A stretch of DNA of 5,056 nt. Origin: a candidate division WWE3 bacterium CG_4_9_14_3_um_filter_43_9 (GTDB lineage: Bacteria > Patescibacteriota > CPR3 > GCA-002780085). The first letter of the stretch is position 1, and every line of letters starts with the position of its first letter. The notes beneath the pieces are model-generated. The model saw only the letters and a program-made list of their open reading frames with translations. It was not told the origin of the DNA and searched no databases. Location of the stretch: NCBI GenBank assembly GCA_002791435.1, contig PFXB01000007.1:1-5056 (forward strand), given 5' to 3'. Of the stretch, positions 1 to 5,056 are shown piece by piece. Made by a program: the position numbers and the translations under genes.

Positions 1-515
1 CTTTTGTCGGTGAGGTAAAACACAGGGCTGATCGTGAAATCCTTTCAAATCTTGAAACCTTGGCTGTTTTCTGCAAGGCGGATATCATCGCCTTTTACGT
101 TTCTTTGCTGTCTGAGGTTGACACCCGCATAATAATCCAGAAATATCTTAAATCTAAAATAATCGCGGTTCCCAAAATTGAAGAGAAACCCCATCTTGGG
201 TTTTACCATTTACGAGCCTGGAGTGACTTAAGACTCGGCAAAATGGGAATTCTTGAGCCTGAGGCAAAACTTGAAAAAATAGATCTATCTGCGATACAAT
301 TGATTATTGTTCCCGGGATTGCGTTTGACAGAAAGGGATACCGGCTTGGGTTTGGCGAGGGTTACACCGATTTCCTGCTTGCGCAAATCCACTCACCAAA
401 AATTGGCTTAGCCTATGAATGGCAGGTGGTTCCAACGCTTCCTCGCGGGCCACTCGATCAGGCGGTTGATATAATCATCACCGATAAAACTATTCTCACA
501 GTCAGTAAAAAATGA
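1..515 (+). CDS. 5-formyltetrahydrofolate cyclo-ligase (MTHFS), 5' partial
   Basis: This enzyme converts 5-formyl-THF to 5,10-methenyl-THF using ATP, in the cytosol. The frame is open from base 3 to the TGA at 513-515, giving 170 visible residues; the family usually has 180-200, so only the first 20-30 are missing off the left edge. A TTG at 60 could serve as a start, but the residues before it (ending NLETLAVF) fit the family and lead straight into the conserved SEVDTR substrate-binding segment, so I reject it as the true start. Family motifs seen are MGILEPE, then PGIAFDRKGYRLGFGEGYTD (nucleotide-binding region, about 312-371), then GLAYEWQVV and VDIIITD near the end. The histidine common in the late 'HD' motif is leucine here (PLDQAVD), and the usual YYDR reads YTDF, so the protein is somewhat divergent. 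The stop overlaps the glyA ribosome binding site, so the two are almost certainly co-transcribed. Family assignment is firm; activity is inferred. Confidence 0.9.
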   Translation, partial: FVGEVKHRADREILSNLETLAVFCKADIIAFYVSLLSEVDTRIIIQKYLKSKIIAVPKIEEKPHLGFYHLRAWSDLRLGKMGILEPEAKLEKIDLSAIQLIIVPGIAFDRKGYRLGFGEGYTDFLLAQIHSPKIGLAYEWQVVPTLPRGPLDQAVDIIITDKTILTVSKK

Positions 516-520
516 AGGAG
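514..520 (+). promoter_or_regulatory. Ribosome binding site of glyA overlapping the upstream stop
   Basis: GAAGGAG lies 8 bases before the ATG at 529 and shares bases with the TGA stop of the cyclo-ligase gene. This is the best Shine-Dalgarno sequence in the window. It fixes the glyA start at 529 rather than the in-frame ATG at 544, and suggests translational coupling. Confidence 0.8.
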
Positions 521-528
521 ATTCTCCT

Positions 529-1863
529 ATGAATTATTTACCTATGGTTGACCCGGAAATCAAAGATCTGATTGCTAAAGAAGAACAGCGGCAAAAGGAA
601 ACTCTGTCGTTTATTCCGTCCGAAAATTATGCGTCGCAGGCAGTTTTGGAAGCGCTGGGAAGCGGACTTACCAATAAATATTCCGAGGGGTATCCCAACA
701 AACGTTACTATCAGGGACAAAAATATATTGACGCAATCGAGTCGCTGTGCCTTGAACGCGCTAAAGCGCTTTTTAATGTTCCTTTTGCCAATGTACAGCC
801 CTATTCTGGTTCACCGGCCAATGCTGCGGTTTACTTTGGCTTACTTGCGCCTGGCGATACGATCATGGGTTTATCTTTAAAAAGCGGCGGGCATTTGACT
901 CATGGTGTTCCCAATATCACTTTTTCCGGTAAATTTTTCCAAAGCGTGCAGTATGATGTCGGGGAAGACGGATTTTTGCATTATGATGAGATCGAAAAGC
1001 TGGCACTCAAACACAAGCCGCGGATGATTATAGCCGGAATCACGCATTATCCCAGACAGCTTGATTTTGAACGCTTTGCGGCCATTGCCCGGAAAGTAGA
1101 TGCGTTTTTGCTGGCAGATATTTCTCACATCGTAAGTTTAATAATAGCCGGTGTCCATCCTTCACCTTTCGTTCAGGCACATGTTGTGACCACCACTACC
1201 CATAAAACGTTACGTGGTCCTCGAGGCGCTATTATTATGGTGACGCAAAAAGGGCTGGAAAAAGATCCGCTGATGGGCGAAAAAATCAATAAAGCAGTTT
1301 TCCCTGGACTGCAAGGCGGTCCGCATGATCAAGTAACCGCCGCCATTGCGGTTGCTTTGCAGGAGGCTTCCAAACCGCAGTTTAAACGGTATGGTCTGCA
1401 GATTGCCAAAAACGCCAAGGCTCTGGCCGATTCACTCCTGTGCTGCGGCTTGAAACTGATGTCAGACGGAACAGATAACCATGTGATGGTCGTTGATTTG
1501 CGCCAGCAAAATATTTTGGGAAACACCGTGGCAGAGGGATTGGAAGAAGCCGGCATTGTGGCCAACCGTAACGCGGTTCCCTTTGATCCTAATCCTCCGT
1601 TTTACCCTTCCGGTTTGCGGCTGGGGACTCCGGCTGCCACCAGCAGGGGATTGGGTTTAAAAGAAATGAAGCTTATAGGAGGCTGGATTGCAGATATTGT
1701 TTGCGATCTTTCCCGCGTCAAGCATGAGATGGGTATTGTTTTTGACCAGGAAAAGAAGCGGGAAACGCGCAGTATAATTATCGGCAAAACCAGAAAAATT
1801 AACGAGATTCGTCCCAAGGTTGCCAAACTCTGCCGCGCTTTCCCGCTCAAAAAGCAATACTGA
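529..1863 (+). CDS. glyA: Serine hydroxymethyltransferase
   Basis: This PLP enzyme interconverts serine + THF and glycine + 5,10-methylene-THF, the main entry of one-carbon units. It has 444 residues, slightly longer than the usual 415-430, with the extra length in the C-terminal part (about 400-425). Visible family motifs are SENY (31-34), TNKYSEGYPNKRYY (48-61, with Glu53 and the Tyr pair), GGHLTHG (120-126), AD-x-SH (Asp197 and His200, which contact the PLP ring), TTTTHK (Lys226, the Schiff-base lysine), FPGLQGGP (258-265) and GLRLGTPA (Arg364, which binds the substrate carboxylate). All main catalytic residues are present, so it should be active. The stretch after His200 reads IVSLIIAGV where most homologues have IAGLVAAGV, an unusual set of changes next to the cofactor. 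The start at ATG 529 has a strong ribosome binding site. After its TGA, the same frame runs into a fragment of fhs. Confidence 0.97.
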   Translation: MNYLPMVDPEIKDLIAKEEQRQKETLSFIPSENYASQAVLEALGSGLTNKYSEGYPNKRYYQGQKYIDAIESLCLERAKALFNVPFANVQPYSGSPANAAVYFGLLAPGDTIMGLSLKSGGHLTHGVPNITFSGKFFQSVQYDVGEDGFLHYDEIEKLALKHKPRMIIAGITHYPRQLDFERFAAIARKVDAFLLADISHIVSLIIAGVHPSPFVQAHVVTTTTHKTLRGPRGAIIMVTQKGLEKDPLMGEKINKAVFPGLQGGPHDQVTAAIAVALQEASKPQFKRYGLQIAKNAKALADSLLCCGLKLMSDGTDNHVMVVDLRQQNILGNTVAEGLEEAGIVANRNAVPFDPNPPFYPSGLRLGTPAATSRGLGLKEMKLIGGWIADIVCDLSRVKHEMGIVFDQEKKRETRSIIIGKTRKINEIRPKVAKLCRAFPLKKQY

Positions 1864-2072
1864 AACATTTTGAAAAAAGCCATCGTTTGTCTGCGCGAAC
1901 CTTCCTTGGGACCGGTTTTCGGAGTCAAAGGAGGAGCAACCGGCGGAAGCAAAGCGCAGGTTTTATCATAACTTTTGCCGGCAAGATCTTAACCATGTCT
2001 GGCTTGCCAAAAGATCCGGCTGCCGCTAAAATAGATTTAGATCAAGATGGTTACATTCGAGGTATTTTTTAA
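1864..2072 (+). pseudogene. fhs: Formate-tetrahydrofolate ligase remnant with internal deletion
   Basis: Two pieces of Fhs (10-formyl-THF synthetase, which makes 10-formyl-THF from formate, THF and ATP) survive. Piece one, 1870-1965 in the glyA frame, reads KKAIVC then LREPSLGPVFGVKGG then a GGxxxQVL tail. This matches the conserved block just downstream of the ATP-binding P-loop, and it hits TAA at 1969-1971. Piece two, 1953-2072, is two positions out of frame and reads SAGFIITFAGKILTM then SGLPKDPAAAKIDLDQDG and ends RGIF at TAA 2070-2072, matching the Fhs C-terminus. From the usual length near 555 residues, about 75 N-terminal residues (including the P-loop) and about 400 central residues are gone. 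Nothing functional can be encoded. The position between glyA and folD fits a former one-carbon operon member. A single frame through 1887-2072 exists but reads only the second piece. An assembly collapse is the main alternative to true decay. Confidence 0.9.
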
Positions 2073-2087
2073 GTTTGAGGAAATTCT

Positions 2088-2963
2088 ATGGCGCAAATTA
2101 TTGATGGAAGACTGCTGGCTCAGAAAATTGAAGAACAGATTCGCCAAGAAGTCGGCAAAATGGGAATCAAACCTGGACTGGCGATTATTCTGGTGGGTAA
2201 TGATCCCGCTTCACAGATTTATGTTGATAGTAAAGAAAGGGCTTGTCACCGGGTCGGATTTTACTTTGAGGAAATTTTACTTCCCCGGGAAATCGGACAG
2301 GAAAAGCTTATCGAAATTATCAAATTATTAAATGAAAATCCTAATTTCCACGGAATTTTGGTACAGTTACCGCTGCCTGGGCACATCGACGAAATCCGGG
2401 TTTTATCCGCCATTAATCCCAAAAAAGATGTTGACGGTTTTCATTTTTCCAATTTGGGAAGAATTCTTGTCACCAAGCGAAATACTCCCGATGATGCCTT
2501 GATTCCGGCTACGGCCAAAGCCATTCTTCTTCTTTTAGAAAGCACCGGCGTTCCCATCGAAGGGAAAAAGGCGGTGGTTTTGGGTCGCAGCAATATCGTT
2601 GGCAAACCGGTGGCTTTATTACTGCTACAGAAAAATGCCACTATCGAAATTTGTCATTCAAAAACCCAAAATATTGCGGCCGAGTGTCTTTCGGCCGACA
2701 TACTGATCGCGGCCATCGGGAAACCACTGTTTGTTACAAAAGAGATGGTTAAAGAAGGGACAATCGTCATCGATGTGGGCATAAACCGCATTGAAGACAA
2801 ATTTGATCCTCGAGGTTATCACATTGTGGGGGATGTTGATTTTGAAAATGTCAAAAATAAGGCTTCCTTTATCACTCCCGTTCCCGGCGGAGTTGGGCCG
2901 ATGACGATTGTGATGCTTTTGGAAAACACGCTCCGGATCGTAAAGAATCCAGATATTGTCTGA
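2088..2963 (+). CDS. folD: Bifunctional methylenetetrahydrofolate dehydrogenase / methenyltetrahydrofolate cyclohydrolase
   Basis: This enzyme oxidises 5,10-methylene-THF with NADP+ and hydrolyses the methenyl form to 10-formyl-THF, feeding purine synthesis and initiator Met-tRNA formylation. Its 291 residues match the usual 280-300. Catalytic-domain motifs are IYVDSKERAC (44-53, Tyr45 and catalytic Lys49), ILVQLPLP (90-97, Gln93) and KKDVDGFH (112-119, Asp116). The Rossmann part has VLGRSNIVGKP (164-174) and CHSKT (189-193), typical of NADP-dependent FolD. PGGVGPMT (266-273) closes the active site. The usual PCTP or PxTP motif reads PATA (140-143), a mild departure. The ATG at 2088 follows GAGG at 2077-2080 and lies 15 bases after the fhs remnant stop. 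Without Fhs, this enzyme together with GlyA would be the route to 10-formyl-THF. A perfect 7-bp hairpin (2677-2697) lies inside the gene. Confidence 0.97.
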   Translation: MAQIIDGRLLAQKIEEQIRQEVGKMGIKPGLAIILVGNDPASQIYVDSKERACHRVGFYFEEILLPREIGQEKLIEIIKLLNENPNFHGILVQLPLPGHIDEIRVLSAINPKKDVDGFHFSNLGRILVTKRNTPDDALIPATAKAILLLLESTGVPIEGKKAVVLGRSNIVGKPVALLLLQKNATIEICHSKTQNIAAECLSADILIAAIGKPLFVTKEMVKEGTIVIDVGINRIEDKFDPRGYHIVGDVDFENVKNKASFITPVPGGVGPMTIVMLLENTLRIVKNPDIV

Positions 2964-2990
2964 GATTGCATAAACTGAGACGATTTTCGT

Positions 2991-3941
2991 ATGAATTATT
3001 TAAAAGAAATCCTGATTGTTATTCTGGCCTCGATCGTTTTGGTTAAAAGCGCTGGATTGACAATTAAGTCATTAATCAGGCTTTCTTATTTTCTCAAACT
3101 CTCTGCCTTTTCCATCTCGTTTATCTTGATGGCTGTAGCCACCACCCTGCCGGAAAATTTCGTCGGGATCCAGGCGGCTCTTTCCGGCAAACCGGAGCTC
3201 TCTTTGGGCAATGTTATTGGTTCGAATATCGCTGACTTAACTTTAATTGTGGGAATTACCATTCTGGTCGCGCGACAAATTCGCATTCGTTCGGTGATTG
3301 CGAAAAGAGATGCTTTCTATATGCTCGCAATCGCCATCCTCCCCCTTATTTTTTTGGCTGATTTAACCCTTTCAAGAATTGAAGCTGTCATCCTGATTGT
3401 TTTCTATATTTTCTATCTCAACCGGCTTCTTCACCAAAAATCGTTCTTCCAACCCGAAAAGGTTTATATCAAAAAAAGTGAAGCTTTAAAAGCCGTGATA
3501 CTTGCCATCGGTGGCATCGTTTTTTTAATCATCAGCGCTAGATTTTTGGTTAACTCCGCCATCAATCTGGCCTCTTCCCTAAATATTCCCGTAGTTTTGA
3601 TTGGAATGTTTTTAGTAGCGGTTGGGACTTCACTGCCTGAGTTAGCCTTCGGTATCCAGTCAATTAAAAAAAATGAATCTGAGTTGGCTTTGGGAGATTT
3701 AATGGGAAGCGTGGTTTCCAATTCAACTTTAGTCTTGGCCGTAACCTCCTTGATTACCCCCATCAAAATTCAAAGTTGGCAGGTTTTTGAAATGAGCGCC
3801 TTTTTTCTTGTTTTCATCTTAATTACTTTCAATTTTTTTATTCGTTCTGATCGAAAGCTTGACATTACGGAAGGAATAATTCTTATTTTTATCTATCTCA
3901 TTTTTCTGATGTTGGAATTTGGTATTGAAATCTATGCTTAA
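2991..3941 (+). CDS. CaCA-family cation/calcium antiporter (YrbG/NCX-like)
   Basis: This is a polytopic inner-membrane protein of 316 residues with about ten hydrophobic segments, in the usual size range of prokaryotic sodium/calcium or cation/proton exchangers. Two inverted-topology alpha repeats are clear. Repeat one has ATTLPE (50-55) then LGNVIGSNIAD (72-82). Repeat two has GTSLPE (212-217) then LGDLMGSVVSN (234-244). The glutamates of the two TxPE motifs, Glu55 and Glu217 by my count, would be the central ion ligands. The later polar ligands appear as Asp82 in repeat one and Asn244 in repeat two. A charged loop around 148-166 separates the halves, as expected. It starts at ATG 2991, 27 bases after folD, with only a weak ribosome binding site, and could be co-transcribed with folD. 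The exchanged ions cannot be told from sequence. The family is confident, the substrate is not. Confidence 0.92.
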   Translation: MNYLKEILIVILASIVLVKSAGLTIKSLIRLSYFLKLSAFSISFILMAVATTLPENFVGIQAALSGKPELSLGNVIGSNIADLTLIVGITILVARQIRIRSVIAKRDAFYMLAIAILPLIFLADLTLSRIEAVILIVFYIFYLNRLLHQKSFFQPEKVYIKKSEALKAVILAIGGIVFLIISARFLVNSAINLASSLNIPVVLIGMFLVAVGTSLPELAFGIQSIKKNESELALGDLMGSVVSNSTLVLAVTSLITPIKIQSWQVFEMSAFFLVFILITFNFFIRSDRKLDITEGIILIFIYLIFLMLEFGIEIYA

Positions 3942-3964
3942 AAATTGAATCAATCTTAACCTCA

Positions 3965-3974
3965 AAGTCGACTT
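3965..3974. promoter_or_regulatory. Perfect 10-bp palindrome in the -35 region, candidate operator
   Basis: AAGTCGACTT is a perfect palindrome 12 bases before the TATAAT at 3987. It covers the place where a -35 box would sit, and no -35-like hexamer is visible there. A dimeric regulator bound at this site could control the downstream gene, but no regulator is encoded in the window and chance cannot be excluded. Confidence 0.3.
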
Positions 3975-3983
3975 GATTTCCCA

Positions 3984-3992
3984 TGATATAAT
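3984..3992 (+). promoter_or_regulatory. Extended -10 promoter
   Basis: TGATATAAT is a perfect TGn-TATAAT extended -10 element. It would start transcription near 3999, giving a leader of about 14 bases before the ATG at 4013. No good -35 is seen at the 17-base spacing, as is common for extended -10 promoters. It separates the lysozyme-like gene from the antiporter upstream. Confidence 0.65.
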
Positions 3993-4012
3993 GTAACTAC
4001 GATAAAGAAATT

Positions 4013-4660
4013 ATGCCAAGATTGCCAAAATTCAAGGCTTTAGGGCCTTTAGTCATAGGGTTGTGGATGGTTTTCTCTTGCCTAACCCTCATCTTAGCTT
4101 TCTATACATCTTCCAATACTGAGAAGATTAATTCTCGAGCAGATATCGATGAAAACCAGCCAGCCAATCTGCCCCGTGATTTTTATTATTCGCTTTTTGC
4201 TCAAAAACCACCCGCAGGCAAAATCGTTATCGAAAACATCGATTTCAAAGACGGGCGGGATGCCCAACTAAAAGCCTATTTAACCTGGCAAGGTTCGCCG
4301 CTTTCTGACGAAGCTGCAACTTTTATCCGAGTTGCTGACCAATATAACCTTAATTGGTTACTTCTACCTTCGATCGCTGGCAAAGAATCAACTTTCGGTA
4401 AGCTCGATAAAATTCCCTTAAATTCCTATAATCCCTTTGGTTGGGGAGTTTATGGCACGCAAGCCGTGAGATTTGCTTCTTTTACGGAAGCGGTTGAAAC
4501 TGTCGGCAAAGGACTGGCCAACTACGCCAAAAACGGGGTCTCAACAGTAGACAATATTGAATATCTTTATTGCCCCCCCTCTGCCGGCCGCGACCACTCC
4601 TGGCGTGATGGCGTCAAATATTTTATGTGGGAAATAGAAAGCTTCCCTGAATTCAAATAG
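4013..4660 (+). CDS. Membrane-anchored lysozyme-like (glucosaminidase/transglycosylase-type) protein
   Basis: This 215-residue protein probably acts on peptidoglycan outside the membrane. It has a basic N-terminus (MPRLPKFK), one hydrophobic segment at about 12-31 serving as signal anchor, and a polar linker to about residue 85. The rest is a compact lysozyme-like domain. LLPSIAGKESTFGK (117-130) places Glu125 as the likely catalytic acid, in the position of the glutamate in the 'xxES' motif of lysozyme-fold enzymes. SYNPFGWGVYG (138-148) and the later VGKGLANY and YCPPS...SW..GV segments fit this fold and the short version I associate with CPR genomes. There is no clear signal peptidase site, so it is probably retained in the membrane. 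It has its own extended -10 promoter and only a weak ribosome binding site. A run of seven C at 4572-4578 lies within the gene but the frame is intact. Exact bond specificity cannot be assigned. Confidence 0.78.
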   Translation: MPRLPKFKALGPLVIGLWMVFSCLTLILAFYTSSNTEKINSRADIDENQPANLPRDFYYSLFAQKPPAGKIVIENIDFKDGRDAQLKAYLTWQGSPLSDEAATFIRVADQYNLNWLLLPSIAGKESTFGKLDKIPLNSYNPFGWGVYGTQAVRFASFTEAVETVGKGLANYAKNGVSTVDNIEYLYCPPSAGRDHSWRDGVKYFMWEIESFPEFK

Positions 4661-4663
4661 TAT

Positions 4664-4679
4664 CTTGGAAAAAGCCAAG
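4664..4679. repeat. Small hairpin with A-rich loop, first of three
   Basis: CTTGG pairs with CCAAG around a loop AAAAAG, starting four bases after the lysozyme-like stop. There is no U-tract, so it is not a standard terminator. Confidence 0.5.
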
Positions 4680-4738
4680 TCCAGGATCAATGGGGCAAAT
4701 CACGGAAATCGCGAAATTGATCTTTTGAGAGCTCAACG

Positions 4739-4755
4739 GGCTCAAAAAAAGAGCC
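4739..4755. repeat. Small hairpin with A7 loop, second of three
   Basis: GGCTC pairs with GAGCC around seven A residues. A competing dyad (TTGAG/CTCAA, 4725-4736) lies immediately upstream. Confidence 0.55.
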
Positions 4756-4841
4756 GAGGTACGATTGCTTGTTGCTACTTCAAGATTAAACTTGCAACTC
4801 GTCAGGCAACTTCCCTAATTTTGACGGCATCCCTCATGCTG

Positions 4842-4856
4842 CGGCCTAAAAAGCCG
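4842..4856. repeat. Small hairpin with A-rich loop, third of three
   Basis: CGGC pairs with GCCG around CTAAAAA. The same 3' arm can pair instead with GACGGC at 4823-4828 (GCCGTC, 4853-4858), giving a mutually exclusive larger stem. Confidence 0.5.
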
Positions 4857-4868
4857 TCTTGACTGCTT

Positions 4869-4881
4869 CCGACCACGTCGG
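4869..4881. repeat. Compact GC-rich hairpin
   Basis: CCGAC pairs with GTCGG around a CAC loop. It lies 12 bases after the third A-loop hairpin, so the two could stack in one folded RNA. Confidence 0.5.
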
Positions 4882-4969
4882 GCATCAACACTTAAGTAAA
4901 CCGCAGCCTCTCCTCTTTTTGCTTGTCAAAATTCTCTAATCCCAGTATGCTTGTTTTAAGGTATAAAAT

Positions 4970-5011
4970 ATACTCAACAAACTCGGGTTTGCAAAAAATG
5001 TAGTTGAGTAT
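4970..5011. repeat. 9-bp perfect inverted repeat, 24-base spacer
   Basis: ATACTCAAC (4970-4978) is exactly complementary to GTTGAGTAT (5003-5011). Inside, CAAAC and GTTTG (4978-4991) can form a nested stem around TCGG. The arms contain strings fitting RYYYAAC and GTTRRRY, but the unit is short for an integron attC site. Confidence 0.7.
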
Positions 5012-5013
5012 TC

Positions 5014-5056
5014 CCCAAATAACAACATCTTGAGTTGCAAATTGGAGTTATTTGGG
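5014..5056. repeat. 10-bp perfect inverted repeat, 23-base spacer, reaching the window end
   Basis: CCCAAATAAC (5014-5023) is exactly complementary to GTTATTTGGG (5047-5056). The pairing could continue past the window because C5013 is free to pair with a following G. It begins two bases after the previous inverted repeat and has nearly the same geometry. Confidence 0.7.

Larger units (their letters stand above)
4661..5056. other. 396-base region without a convincing gene, rich in inverted repeats
   Basis: No frame here shows a recognisable protein. The longest plus-strand frame (4665-4862, TTG start, 65 residues) lacks a ribosome binding site and its sequence is not family-like. No tRNA, CRISPR array or clear intrinsic terminator is visible; the T-run at 4916-4920 has no adjacent stem. 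The region holds several hairpins, listed separately, which could belong to a structured RNA, the 3' end of the lysozyme transcript or the edge of a mobile element beyond the window. Confidence 0.6.

Noticed and set aside
60..62. TTG as start of the cyclo-ligase gene
   Set aside because: The frame is open to the window edge and the residues before it fit the family N-terminal part, so the gene is cut by the window and not short.
1887..2072. A 61-residue open frame as a real small gene
   Set aside because: Its second half is the Fhs C-terminus and its first half is the out-of-frame reading of the other Fhs piece, so it is an accidental frame through a pseudogene.
529..3002. Identical first 12 bases (ATGAATTATTTA) of glyA (529-540) and the antiporter gene (2991-3002)
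   Set aside because: The identity does not extend upstream or downstream, and AT-rich start contexts make such a match unremarkable.
3944..3954. ATTGA-A-TCAAT dyad after the antiporter stop as a terminator
   Set aside because: A one-base centre cannot form a hairpin and no U-tract follows.
4665..4862. A 65-residue plus-strand open frame
   Set aside because: It has a TTG start inside a hairpin, no ribosome binding site and low-complexity, non-family sequence; better explained as non-coding.
4815..4915. Possible tmRNA (stretches such as TTGACGG, GGCCTAAAAAGCCG and CCGAC...GTCGG recall E. coli ssrA)
   Set aside because: The conserved 5' G-run and acceptor stem, an ALAA-type tag and a T-arm with 3' end are not visible, and the likeness is limited to short hairpins.
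4970..5011. Integron attC site
   Set aside because: The R-type boxes match, but the space between them is too short for paired L boxes, and there is no integrase or cassette structure in the window.

Overview
The window holds a compact, all plus-strand run of housekeeping genes at moderate GC. In order: the 3' part of a 5-formyltetrahydrofolate cyclo-ligase gene, glyA, a badly decayed formate-tetrahydrofolate ligase (fhs) remnant, folD, a CaCA-family cation/Ca2+ antiporter, a membrane-anchored lysozyme-like protein, and about 400 bases with no convincing gene but several inverted repeats. The style suggests an ultrasmall, reduced bacterium, most likely of the Candidate Phyla Radiation (Patescibacteria): short spacers, a one-carbon gene cluster, and a short lysozyme-like protein with a YNPFGWGVYG block. 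This is an inference from gene style, not a database placement. TGA ends the first three genes exactly where their families end, so the code is standard, which argues against Gracilibacteria and Absconditabacteria, where TGA encodes glycine.

Positions 1-2963 form a folate one-carbon operon. GlyA makes 5,10-methylene-THF from serine. FolD interconverts methylene-, methenyl- and 10-formyl-THF. The cyclo-ligase returns 5-formyl-THF to the pool. Between glyA and folD, positions 1864-2072 hold two separated pieces of fhs: a segment from just after the P-loop region and the extreme C-terminus. They lie in different frames, with roughly 400 codons missing between them and about 75 missing at the front. 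This looks like gene loss caught midway; GlyA plus FolD can still supply 10-formyl-THF.

Positions 2991-3941 encode the antiporter, which may be read through from folD (27-base gap). An extended -10 promoter then appears to start a new transcript for the lysozyme-like gene (4013-4660), with a perfect 10-bp palindrome where the -35 box would lie.

Positions 4661-5056 contain three small hairpins with A-rich loops, one further compact hairpin, and two adjacent inverted repeats of almost equal geometry (9-bp arms with a 24-base spacer, then 10-bp arms with a 23-base spacer). The last repeat ends exactly at the window edge. I could not identify a known RNA, transposase or CRISPR array there. I see no clear novel multi-gene system; the strongest unusual signals are the fhs remnant and the paired terminal inverted repeats.
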